58,097 nucleotides of DNA from Bog-159 sp049511415 (GTDB lineage: Bacteria; Acidobacteriota; Terriglobia; Bryobacterales; Bryobacteraceae), in contig JBEKYC010000045.1 in assembly GCA_049511415.1 (NCBI GenBank), positions 1 through 58,097 of the forward strand. Reading direction: 5' to 3'. The notes beneath the pieces were generated by a model. The model searched no databases. It was not told the DNA's origin and worked only from the letters and a program-made list of their open reading frames with translations. This document shows positions 8,206-15,939 of this stretch, piece by piece (position 1 is the first letter of the stretch; each line of letters opens with the position of its first letter). A program made the translations under genes and the position numbers.

Positions 8206-9255
8206 TTAAAGGGATGGAGGCGGAGGCATGTCTTGGGAGTGGCGCGCCGGCCGGCGAACCGGGCAAGTGGTCTCCCGAATCACCAGGTGGGTGTCGACCA
8301 CGTACTCCGGCTTGCGCCGCGGGTCGGGCGCTCCATCCACCTCCGGCAGCAACGCATGCAAAGCGTTCTCCGCTAACTCGCGCCGGGATATCCGAACCGT
8401 GGTCAGCGGCGGCTCGATGAACTGCGCCAGGCGGATGTCGTCGAAGCCTACAACCGACACGTCCCGAGGCACCGCGAGGCCCGCGTGCCGCAACGCCCGC
8501 ATCACCCCGATGGCGGTCAGATCGTTGGACGCCAACACGGCGGTAGGCGCACATTTGGATGCCAGGATGCGGGTCATGGCGGCCAGGCCACCTTCCACCG
8601 TGTGATCGCCCTGCTCGAACAGGCGCTGGTCCTTGTCGAGTCCGTGCCCGCGCAGGGAACGCAAGAAGGCGGTCCGCCGCACGCGCGCCGACTTCAGGGT
8701 CAGCGGCCCGCTGACGAATCCGATCCGTCGATGTCCCAACGAGAGCAGGTGCTCCATCGCCTCGTTGATTCCCATGGCGTAATTCACCTTGATATTGCTG
8801 ATCCCCTCGCCGGGTGTTCCCACGTCCAGGAAAACCATGGGCACGTTGCGATGGGCCAATTGGTCGATCAGGTGGCTGTCGATCTCGGAGGTCATGATGG
8901 CCACGCCCTCCACCTTGCGTTCCAGCATGCGGCGGACGCAGAGCGCCATACGCGCGGAATCGTAGTTCGTGGAACTGACCAGGATTTCGTAACCGTTCTG
9001 CACGGCCACTTCCTCGAACCCTTTGATGACTTCCGGGAAGAAAGGATTGGTGATATCGGAAACGATCAGGCCCAGGATGCGGCTGCGTCCCGAAACCAGG
9101 GAGCGCGCCTGGGTATTGGGATAATACCGGAGATCCTCTATCGCCTTCCAGACCCGTTTGGCGGTTTTGGGATCGACAATGGAGGGGTTGTTGATGGTGC
9201 GGGAGACGGTTGCGGTCGAAACGCGGGCCCGCCGCGCTACCTCTTGGATCTTCAT
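8206..9255 (-). CDS. LacI-family transcriptional regulator
   Basis: 349 residues. An N-terminal helix-turn-helix with hinge (IQEVARRARVSTATVSRTIN, then YYPNTQARSLVSGRS) is followed by a periplasmic-binding-protein-like sensor domain (ILGLIVSDITNPFFPEVIKG; SNDLTAIGVMRALRHAGLAVP; SVVGFDDI). The start is ATG at 9255, 2-3 bp after a GGAAGTGAG element; upstream in-frame codons to 9303 are not part of the conserved domain. The effector is probably a sugar or metabolite, not deducible. The HlyD adaptor gene follows after 4 bp and is a likely target. The C-terminal tail (CPVRRPARHSQDMPPPPSL) is unusually Pro/Arg-rich. A phased repeat array about 100 bp upstream is a candidate operator. Confidence 0.9.
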   Translation of the reverse strand: MKIQEVARRARVSTATVSRTINNPSIVDPKTAKRVWKAIEDLRYYPNTQARSLVSGRSRILGLIVSDITNPFFPEVIKGFEEVAVQNGYEILVSSTNYDSARMALCVRRMLERKVEGVAIMTSEIDSHLIDQLAHRNVPMVFLDVGTPGEGISNIKVNYAMGINEAMEHLLSLGHRRIGFVSGPLTLKSARVRRTAFLRSLRGHGLDKDQRLFEQGDHTVEGGLAAMTRILASKCAPTAVLASNDLTAIGVMRALRHAGLAVPRDVSVVGFDDIRLAQFIEPPLTTVRISRRELAENALHALLPEVDGAPDPRRKPEYVVDTHLVIRETTCPVRRPARHSQDMPPPPSL

Positions 9256-9347
9256 CTCACTTCCACTCGGTTCCTTATACCGCGCCGGGCAGCCGAAAGA
9301 CAAGGCCTAGGCGTTTATCGTGGGTGGGACGCGGCAGCCGGCAAGAC

Positions 9348-9403
9348 GCGACAAAATGCGACAAAATGCGACAGAATGTGACACTTTTTCGAACTTTTGT
9401 CGC
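9348..9403. promoter_or_regulatory. Helically phased repeat array upstream of lacI-type gene
   Basis: Direct 10-bp units GCGACAAAAT (9348-9357), GCGACAAAAT (9358-9367), GCGACAGAAT (9368-9377) and GTGACACTTT (9378-9387) are followed by an inverted copy TTTTGTCGC at 9395-9403. The period is one DNA turn, so the copies lie on one helix face. The array sits in the 311-bp intergenic stretch (9256-9566) between the LacI gene and the end of the DUF1501 gene; I see no gene in the rest of that stretch. A protein-binding array is inferred; the factor, perhaps LacI itself, is not known. Confidence 0.5.
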
Positions 9404-9566
9404 ACCGGCGCGCGCAAGCCGAACCCGGGGGGATGGCGGAGTGTGACGAACTTCCGACCCGCAACGACTCTAGCATAGCGGTGTCGGGAGAGGAGCACAG
9501 GATTGGGGGCTGTCCTCGTGTTTCCAGGGAGATGGAGATGAGGGTCGATGCGTGACCGTGCTATCC

Positions 9567-10988
9567 CTATGCCATGATGCCCTTCACCACATTCCCCGCG
9601 ATTCCCGTCAGCCGCGCGTCCAGCCCCTGATACTTCACCGTCAGCCGCTTGTGATCGATCCCCAGCAGGTACAGCATCGTCGCATGGAAATCCGGCACCG
9701 CTACGGCATTCTCCACCGCCGCGTAGCCTAACTCGTCAGTCGCGCCATAACTCATGCCGCCCTTGATCCCGCCGCCTGCCATCAGGTAGCTGAACCCCTT
9801 GATATGGTGATCGCGCCCATCGCCCTGCGACATGGGCGTGCGGCCGAATTCGCCGCCCCACACGACCAGCGTGTCGTCCAGCATGCCGCGCTGCTTCAAA
9901 TCCGCGATCAGCGCCGCCGTGGGCCGGTCGGTCTCCTGCGCCTTGATTACCACGTTGGCCTTGACGCCCGAATGGTGATCCCAGTCGCGATGGTAAAGCT
10001 GAATGAAGCGCACGCCGCGCTCAGCCAGCCGCCGCGCCAGCAGGCAATTCGAGGCGAACGAGCCGTCGCCCGGCTTGGCGCCGTACGCTTCCAGCACGCT
10101 GGCCGGCTCCTTGCTCATATCCACCAGATCCGGCACGCTCGATTGCATCCGGAACGCCATCTCGTATTGCGCAATGCGCGTCAGAATTTCGGGGTCCGCG
10201 GTGGCTTTGTATTGCACCCGGTTGAGCGCGTTCACCGCGTCGAACGATTCGCTCTGCGCCGCCGCGCCCACCCCCGGCGGATTCTTGATGTGCAGCACGG
10301 GGTCGCCGAACGAGTTCAGCTTCACACCCTGAAACCGGCTGGGCAGAATGCCGCTGGACCATTGCCGCGCCGCGATCGGCTGCATCTGGCCGCCCTTGCC
10401 GGAAGACATCAGCACCACGAAACCCGGCAGGTTGTCGGTCTCCGCGCCCAGCCCGTAGAGCACCCACGATCCCATGCTGGGCCGCCCCGCGATGATCGAC
10501 CCGGTGTTCATCAGGGTGTGCGCCGGATCGTGATTGATCTGCTCGGTCCACATGGAGCGCACGATGCAGATATCGTCCGCCACGCTGCCGATGTGCGGAA
10601 ACAGCGAACACATCTCCTGGCCGGACTTGCCGAACTTCTGGAACGGATGCTGCGGACCAAAGCAGGTCAAGCGCTGCCCCTGCAACTGTGCGATCTGCTG
10701 CCCGGTAGTGAACGAATCCGGCATGGGCTTGCCCGTCATTTCCGCGAGCTTCGGCTTGTAGTCGAAGGTCTCCAGATGCGACGGCCCGCCCGCCTGATAC
10801 AGGAATATGACGCGCTTGGCCTTCGCCGCATGGTGCAGCGGATTCACCACGCCGGTCGAGCCGAAAAGGGGCCGGTCCAGCAGAGCATTCAAAGCCAGCA
10901 GGCCGACGCCCGCCAGGCCGTTGCGCAGAAACGCCCGGCGGCAAACGTCACAGCCGTCGTTCTGTTCAATTCCGTGTGATGGTTTCAT
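9567..10988 (-). CDS. DUF1501 protein, Tat-exported
   Basis: 473 residues. A twin-arginine signal (DVCRRAFLRNGLAGVGLLAL) leads into the DUF1501 fold, which is sulfatase/alkaline-phosphatase-like. Visible family stretches are VIFLYQAGGPSHLETFDYKP, INHDPAHTLMNTGS, GVRFIQLYHRDWDHHSG and LVVWGGEFGRTPMSQGDGRDHH. The His/Asp-rich clusters look metal-binding, but no reaction is established for the family. It always travels with the large cytochrome/DUF1549/DUF1553 protein, here immediately upstream with a 23-bp overlap. The two are therefore cotranscribed and presumably act together outside the cytoplasm, possibly on sulfated or complex polysaccharide (inference). Confidence 0.88.
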   Translation of the reverse strand: MKPSHGIEQNDGCDVCRRAFLRNGLAGVGLLALNALLDRPLFGSTGVVNPLHHAAKAKRVIFLYQAGGPSHLETFDYKPKLAEMTGKPMPDSFTTGQQIAQLQGQRLTCFGPQHPFQKFGKSGQEMCSLFPHIGSVADDICIVRSMWTEQINHDPAHTLMNTGSIIAGRPSMGSWVLYGLGAETDNLPGFVVLMSSGKGGQMQPIAARQWSSGILPSRFQGVKLNSFGDPVLHIKNPPGVGAAAQSESFDAVNALNRVQYKATADPEILTRIAQYEMAFRMQSSVPDLVDMSKEPASVLEAYGAKPGDGSFASNCLLARRLAERGVRFIQLYHRDWDHHSGVKANVVIKAQETDRPTAALIADLKQRGMLDDTLVVWGGEFGRTPMSQGDGRDHHIKGFSYLMAGGGIKGGMSYGATDELGYAAVENAVAVPDFHATMLYLLGIDHKRLTVKYQGLDARLTGIAGNVVKGIMA

Positions 10989-13900
10989 GTAAGTTCAGGA
11001 TCGCCCTCGCGACTAACGTCATGGCTGCGTCTTCCGGTTGACTGGGGGAGCGCGGCGCGTCGCCCACGCTCATCAATTCCGCGGCCGATTGCGGCTCCGC
11101 GCGGAAACGGGCCAGATTCTTTTGATACAGGTTTTTCAGGATCAGCCGCTCTTCCTTCTCGGGGGTGCGGTCCAGCGCGTGTTCAAACGCCCAATCGAGC
11201 TGGCGGTCCAGGGTGGCGCCGCCTCTCTGCACAATGTTCGCCGCAAACACCCGCGCGCTCTCCACGAAGATCGGATCGTTCATCAGATCCAGCGCCTGCA
11301 GCGGCGTGTTCGAACTCACCCGATTCACCGTGCATTCTTCGCGCGTCGGCGCGTCAAACGTCATCAACGTCGGATGCAGGAAGGTGCGCTGCCATTCCGT
11401 GTACAACGCGCGCCGGTAAAGCGCGGCGCCCCGGCTGGCGGAGTATTCGCGCTTCGGGAAGTTCATGGCCGCTTCATAGCCTTCCGGCTCGTAAGGGCGC
11501 ACGCTGGGACCGCCGAACTGCTCCACCAGCAGTCCGGACACCGACAGCGCGATATCGTGCACGATCTCCGCATCCACCCGGTAGCGGTTCTGCCGTGCCA
11601 GCAGGCGATTGTCGGGATCGCGCGCGTCTTCGGGCGCGCTCGCCAGCGACGACTGCCGATACGTGTGGCTGGTGACGATGGTCCGCACCAGATGCCGCAT
11701 GTCCCAATCGTGCGTGCCCGCCGCATTCCATTCCGGATGCATAAACTCGGCGGCCAGCCAGTCGAGCAGTTCGGAATTCACCGGCCATTCGCCCTGCGAT
11801 CCCAGGTCCTCAATTACCTTGGACTCGCCTGTGCCGAAGAATTGCCGCCACATCCGATTGACGAAAGCCCTCGCGGTAAGCGGATTCTGCGCCGAGACGA
11901 GCCAGTTCGCCAGATCCAGACGCGTCGCCCGCCGATCGCCGGTATCCAGCTTCCCAAGGAATCCCGGGATGGCTGGGTCCACGATCTCGTGTGAGTCGTC
12001 CATCCAATTCGCGCGCGGCAGCACGCGCGTGATGCGCGGGCGCGTAGCTTCGGTGGCCAGCACGCGGGGGATGGACGCGTACAGCATGTCGCGCTCGGCC
12101 CGCAGCTTGACCAGATGCGCATACGCATCCGCGAACTCCGGCATCGAGAATTCGAAGAAATCCAGCACCGCATCTTTCTCGGTCGCGCTGCGGTCGTCCT
12201 CCTGCTTCGCCAGGATCTTCGCCAGATTCGGCGGCAGGCCGCGGCCCGCCGCTACCGTCAGGGTGAGCGCCGGATTGTCCGGTTTGTTGGCTTCCTCTTT
12301 ATCCTCGGATTCGCCGTCTTCGGGCCAGGAGTAAGCGGCCGACGAAAGCGCCAGGCGGAAGCGGCCGATGGTGGCGCGGCGCAAATCGGAATCGTGATGC
12401 AGGCGCACCGTAACCAGGGAATCGGCGCCCGTCGTCAGTGGCGTGGCAAACCGCAGCGCCAGAAACGGATTGTATTCCTCCACGATGGTTACGCCCCAAC
12501 CCGTCTTCGCGTCGCCGTCGATGGCAGCCATGGGCGGGTTTTCAGGGCGCTCGCCGATACCGGCCGACGTCGCCAGCACGAAAGTCAGTTTGCGCGGCGT
12601 TCCGCCCGGCTCCGCCATCTCGGCTTCGACCTCGGTCAGCACGAAGCGGTCGCCGCCGCGCGCAAAGCGTGTGCCCGGCAGGCTTTCATCCTGGAAAACG
12701 TCAATGCCTAGAGCCGTCCATTTCCCGGCGCCGGGCTTCAGCGTGACGGTGTAGGTTTCGTTATCGGGATTCGCCCCGGAAGCCACCACCAAACCGTCGC
12801 CGCGCTTGTGCTCGGAACTGAGCGATCCTTTCAGATAGAAGTTGCTGTCCACGGCTTCGTCGTTATAGATGGTCAGCTTCGCGCCGTTGGCGGTGGAGGC
12901 GCTGACGGGCCGCTGATAGGTCCAGGCCAGTTTGCCGGCCTCGAAATCGGCCAGCGTATGTTCTTCCCAGGTCCAGCGCTCCTTCTTCACTTGCTGCGCC
13001 TGGAAGTCGAGGCCCCGCCGTGTGGCCGTTATTTCTTCATCCAGCGCCGCCAGCCGCCGGGCTTGTTCGTCGCTCGGCAGCGATAGCTTCTCGCCCCATG
13101 CGCCCCGGCCGCGATCGGGAATCAGACCGGTTTCCCGTATGTCGGCGAAGAAGGCCTTCATGGCATAGAAATCCTTGTTGGTGAAAGGATCGAATTTGTG
13201 ATCGTGGCATTCCGCGCAACCCATCGTGGATCCCATCCAGACGGTGCTGAGCGTGCGCACGCGATCGGCGCCGTACTTGGCCAGATACTCCTTAGCCTGC
13301 AAACCGCCCTCGGCCGAAGCACGATTCAGGCGATTGTAGGCCGCCGCCACTTTCTGGTCCGCCGTGGCATTGGGCAGCAGATCGCCGGCCAGTTGCTCGC
13401 GCGTGAACTGGTCGAAGGGCATGTTGTCGCGGAAGGCGCGCAGCACGTAATCGCGATAGGGCCAGACGGGCCAGATGTTGTCGCCGTGGAATCCGGCGGT
13501 GTCCGCGAAGCGCACCGCATCGAGCCAATGCATGGCCCGCATCTCGGCGTAGCGCGGCGATGCCAGCAGGCGGTCCACAACCTTCTCGTACGCATCCGGC
13601 GACGAGTCGTTGACGAACGCCGCAGCCTCCTCGGGCGTCGGCGGGATGCCGGTCAGGTCCAGCGTGACGCGGCGCAGCAGCGTGCGGCGGTCGGCTTCGG
13701 GTGAAGGCGTCAATTGCTCGTGCGCCAGCCGCGCCTGAATGAAGTTGTCGATGGGATTGCGTAGGGGCGCCTGCGCGTGGGCTACCTCCGGCACGGCCGG
13801 GCGCTTGATCGGCTGATAGGCCCAATGTCCTTCGTAAATGGCCCCTTCGGCCACCCATCGCCGGATGGTGTCCTTTTGTGCTTCGGTCAAAACCTTCTCG

Positions 13901-14196
13901 GCGTACTTGGGCGGCATGCGGCGCGCCGGATCCGTGGCGAAGATGCGCTGCACAATCGCGCTTTTGTCGGGATCTCCGGGCACGATGGGAGTGGCGCCCG
14001 ACGGCGTGGGCTGCAGCGCGTCGTCGCGCCGGTCGAGGCGCATGCCGGCCATGCGCGCGCGCTTGTCCGGACCGTGGCAGCGGAAGCAAGTGTCCGACAT
14101 GATCGGCCGGATGTCGCGGTTGAACTTGACCGGGTCGGCGCCGGCGGCCAGAGCCACAAACACGATGGGCAGCAGAATTCGCTCCGGGTGCAGCAT
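10966..14196 (-). CDS. PSD1 protein: planctomycete-type cytochrome C + DUF1549 + DUF1553
   Basis: 1076 residues with a signal peptide. Residues about 24-120 form a PSCyt1 cytochrome domain with haem motif C37-FRC-H41 and a later methionine (RRMPPKY) as possible axial ligand. DUF1549 (about 145-350) contains DNFIQARL, RRTLLRRVTLDLTGIPPTPEE, VRFADTAGFHGDN and a second CXXCH at C327-AEC-H331. The middle (about 430-630) looks like a carbohydrate-binding-type beta domain. DUF1553 (about 760-1010) has LANWLVSAQNPLTARAFVNR and TREECTVNRVSSNTPLQAL. The family is common in Planctomycetes and Solibacter-type Acidobacteria. Function is unproven; extracellular redox linked to polysaccharide breakdown is a hypothesis. 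It overlaps the DUF1501 gene by 23 bp. Confidence 0.9.
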   Translation of the reverse strand: MLHPERILLPIVFVALAAGADPVKFNRDIRPIMSDTCFRCHGPDKRARMAGMRLDRRDDALQPTPSGATPIVPGDPDKSAIVQRIFATDPARRMPPKYAEKVLTEAQKDTIRRWVAEGAIYEGHWAYQPIKRPAVPEVAHAQAPLRNPIDNFIQARLAHEQLTPSPEADRRTLLRRVTLDLTGIPPTPEEAAAFVNDSSPDAYEKVVDRLLASPRYAEMRAMHWLDAVRFADTAGFHGDNIWPVWPYRDYVLRAFRDNMPFDQFTREQLAGDLLPNATADQKVAAAYNRLNRASAEGGLQAKEYLAKYGADRVRTLSTVWMGSTMGCAECHDHKFDPFTNKDFYAMKAFFADIRETGLIPDRGRGAWGEKLSLPSDEQARRLAALDEEITATRRGLDFQAQQVKKERWTWEEHTLADFEAGKLAWTYQRPVSASTANGAKLTIYNDEAVDSNFYLKGSLSSEHKRGDGLVVASGANPDNETYTVTLKPGAGKWTALGIDVFQDESLPGTRFARGGDRFVLTEVEAEMAEPGGTPRKLTFVLATSAGIGERPENPPMAAIDGDAKTGWGVTIVEEYNPFLALRFATPLTTGADSLVTVRLHHDSDLRRATIGRFRLALSSAAYSWPEDGESEDKEEANKPDNPALTLTVAAGRGLPPNLAKILAKQEDDRSATEKDAVLDFFEFSMPEFADAYAHLVKLRAERDMLYASIPRVLATEATRPRITRVLPRANWMDDSHEIVDPAIPGFLGKLDTGDRRATRLDLANWLVSAQNPLTARAFVNRMWRQFFGTGESKVIEDLGSQGEWPVNSELLDWLAAEFMHPEWNAAGTHDWDMRHLVRTIVTSHTYRQSSLASAPEDARDPDNRLLARQNRYRVDAEIVHDIALSVSGLLVEQFGGPSVRPYEPEGYEAAMNFPKREYSASRGAALYRRALYTEWQRTFLHPTLMTFDAPTREECTVNRVSSNTPLQALDLMNDPIFVESARVFAANIVQRGGATLDRQLDWAFEHALDRTPEKEERLILKNLYQKNLARFRAEPQSAAELMSVGDAPRSPSQPEDAAMTLVARAILNLHETITRN

Positions 14197-14238
14197 GTGG
14201 ATATGTTACAACGACGCGCGGAGGGTAGAATAGAGGAG

Positions 14239-14754
14239 ATGTCAACCGTCGCAGCCGTTTCCATCGAAGAGTATCTCTCTACGACCTATCGGCCCGACCG
14301 CGACTACGTGGACGGGGAAATTCTGGGGCGAAACGTGGGAGAATTCGATCACGCAAATTTGCAGACTGGACTGGCTGCGTGGTTCCGCTATCGACAGCGT
14401 GAGATGAAGGTCCGCGTGATAGTTGAGCAACGTGTTAGGGTGAGCCCGCGCCGCTACCGCATCCCGGACGTCTGTGTGATCGACCGGAATCAGCCTATCG
14501 AACCAGTGTTCACCCGCCCACCGCTCATCTGCATCGAGATACTCTCCAAGGATGACACCCTTCGCGCTATGCGCGAACGCGTCGATGACTATCTGAACTT
14601 CGGCGTTCCCAATGTGTGGATCCTCGACCCGGCATCCCGCAAAGCGTACGTCTGCTCACTCACTGGATTCCAGGAGCCTGAAAACGGCGTGCTCGAGGCC
14701 GCCGGATCGGCGATTCGTGTGCCGCTCGCCGAAGTCTTCGCCGAGCTGGATTAG
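14239..14754 (+). CDS. Uma2-family (DUF820) PD-(D/E)XK nuclease-like protein
   Basis: 171 residues. ATG at 14239 follows GAGGAG directly; a long upstream in-frame extension is an antisense artefact of the PSD1 gene. The fold's core is visible: acidic residue in RIPDVCVIDR (D77), then ICIEILSKDD (E100, K104), and the closing Uma2 stretch RVDDYLNFGVPNVWILDPASR. Uma2 proteins belong to the restriction-endonuclease superfamily and are abundant in cyanobacteria and Acidobacteria; their cellular role is not settled. The gene is alone, divergent from the PSD1 gene with a 42-bp gap between start codons. Confidence 0.85.
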   Translation: MSTVAAVSIEEYLSTTYRPDRDYVDGEILGRNVGEFDHANLQTGLAAWFRYRQREMKVRVIVEQRVRVSPRRYRIPDVCVIDRNQPIEPVFTRPPLICIEILSKDDTLRAMRERVDDYLNFGVPNVWILDPASRKAYVCSLTGFQEPENGVLEAAGSAIRVPLAEVFAELD

Positions 14755-14907
14755 TATCACTCCTCTCCATCGTACTTATTTGAAACGCCTTGCCAGCCCG
14801 TGCCGTCGATTGGGATTGGACCCCGGAACGCCGCCGATGCGGGATAATAACTGCTAGGGCCACTGAATCGTCAGTTCATTTGCTAAATCTTGAGGAGACC
14901 TTCTACC

Positions 14908-15600
14908 GTGAAAAGAATTTGCCGCTACCTTCCCCTGTTGATCCTGCTATCGCTCTCCGTGCCGTTCGCCGGCGCGCAGAGTTCCGTCGACTTCATGCTC
15001 GGTTTTGGAACCGCTCACGACAGCGCCAGCTCCAGCGGCCTCGATAACGCCGCTTTGAGCGCCTGTACTCCCGTGGGCAGCACCAACCTGACCACCGGGG
15101 GCACTTGCGTGGCAACCCCCAGTATGAGTGGCTTTTTCATGGGCTTCGGGGGAGATGCGATCCTCTGGAAAAACCTAGGCTTTGGCGGAGAAGTAAGCTT
15201 CCAACCTGCCAAAACCCAGTTCATCAGTGTCCCCGACTACGGCCCGCTGGATTATCGCCAGACATTCTACGATCTCAATGCGGTTTACGAGCCGGTGCAT
15301 AGCAAGCGTGTCTCGCTGCAACTTCAGGGTGGCGTCGGCGGCGCCAGGACCGGCCTTTCCATCACGTCCAGCACTTGCGTGGGCACCGCCTGCGCCAGCC
15401 AGGCTGAGCCGGTCGTGAATTCGAACCACTTTCAAGTCCACGCCGGCATCGGCGTATCGCTGTTCGTTACCGAGCACATTTTCATCCGGCCGCAGTTCGA
15501 CATTCACTTTGTGCCAAACCTGACCAGCCAGCCCGGATTCGGCAGCAATCTGGTGACGGCCGGAATGGTCTGGGTGGGTTACAACTTCGGATCGCGGTGA
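14908..15600 (+). CDS. Outer-membrane beta-barrel protein, OmpA/porin-like, unknown role
   Basis: 230 residues from GTG at 14908. That start is chosen because GAGGAG lies 9 bp upstream (14893-14898), while the in-frame TTG at 14890 precedes the Shine-Dalgarno site. A clear signal peptide (YLPLLILLSLSVPFAGAQ) is followed by alternating strands: GFFMGFGGDAILWKNLGFGG, FYDLNAVYEPVHSKRVSLQL, HFQVHAGIGVSLFVTEHIFI. The protein ends with an aromatic-rich terminal strand, MVWVGYNFGSR. This is typical of small outer-membrane barrels; four cysteines occur in two loops (SACTP/GTCVA and STCVGTACA) and could form disulfides. I do not recognise a specific family. A similar-sized barrel is encoded at 18184-18900. 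Confidence 0.7.
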   Translation: MKRICRYLPLLILLSLSVPFAGAQSSVDFMLGFGTAHDSASSSGLDNAALSACTPVGSTNLTTGGTCVATPSMSGFFMGFGGDAILWKNLGFGGEVSFQPAKTQFISVPDYGPLDYRQTFYDLNAVYEPVHSKRVSLQLQGGVGGARTGLSITSSTCVGTACASQAEPVVNSNHFQVHAGIGVSLFVTEHIFIRPQFDIHFVPNLTSQPGFGSNLVTAGMVWVGYNFGSR

Positions 15601-15608
15601 GCCGGGCG

Positions 15609-15881
15609 TTACGAAGCGGCGCGGTACTTATCGCGGCAGGCGGCGGAGCAGAAATACACCGTCTGCCCGCTGGCCTTTTGGGTTACGGCAACCTCCGCCG
15701 AAACGTATGTGCCGCACACCGGGTCCTTCTTCAGTTCGCCTCCTTGAGACACCGTGGGCATCGGACGTTTCGGGTTGGGAGCCACTTGCGAATTCCAAGT
15801 GGCGAAGAAAGACCTGAGGACTACACGCACTACCCAGAACAAAAACAGCAGAGGTATAAATCGGAGAAACAGGAAACGCAT
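15609..15881 (-). CDS. Small membrane-anchored YHS/TRASH-type metal-binding protein
   Basis: 90 residues. The N-terminus is a single membrane helix (LFLRFIPLLFLFWVVRVVL). The C-terminal half is a YHS-like domain: KDPVCGTYV, then VYFCSAACRDKY, with three cysteines placed as in heavy-metal-binding TRASH/YHS domains. It may bind or sense copper, iron or another soft metal at the membrane; no partner gene is next to it. The ATG at 15881 has no obvious Shine-Dalgarno sequence and lies 7 bp downstream of a perfect 9-bp GC hairpin, which may influence its expression. Confidence 0.7.
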   Translation of the reverse strand: MRFLFLRFIPLLFLFWVVRVVLRSFFATWNSQVAPNPKRPMPTVSQGGELKKDPVCGTYVSAEVAVTQKASGQTVYFCSAACRDKYRAAS

Positions 15882-15888
15882 GATCCAG

Positions 15889-15912
15889 AGGGGCGCCCTT
15901 TCCGGCGCCCCT
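15889..15912 (-). terminator. Strong GC hairpin between TPR gene and YHS gene
   Basis: Perfect inverted repeat AGGGGCGCC (15889-15897) / GGCGCCCCT (15904-15912) with a 6-nt loop. It lies 27 bp after the stop of the minus-strand TPR gene and 7 bp before the start of the YHS gene. In the direction of transcription no T-run follows (CTGGATC), so it may be a weak terminator or attenuator, or a structure over the YHS ribosome-binding region. On the other strand it is followed by TTT. Confidence 0.45.
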
Positions 15913-15939
15913 TTAACGATTATCGCACCCGGCCAGACG

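Noticed and set aside
9348..9403. CRISPR or replication iteron interpretation of the repeat array
   Set aside because: Units are 10 bp with no spacers, no cas or rep genes are near, and the place fits a promoter region.
13777..14238. Upstream extension of the Uma2 gene
   Set aside because: It runs antisense to the PSD1 gene, and ATG at 14239 has GAGGAG directly upstream.
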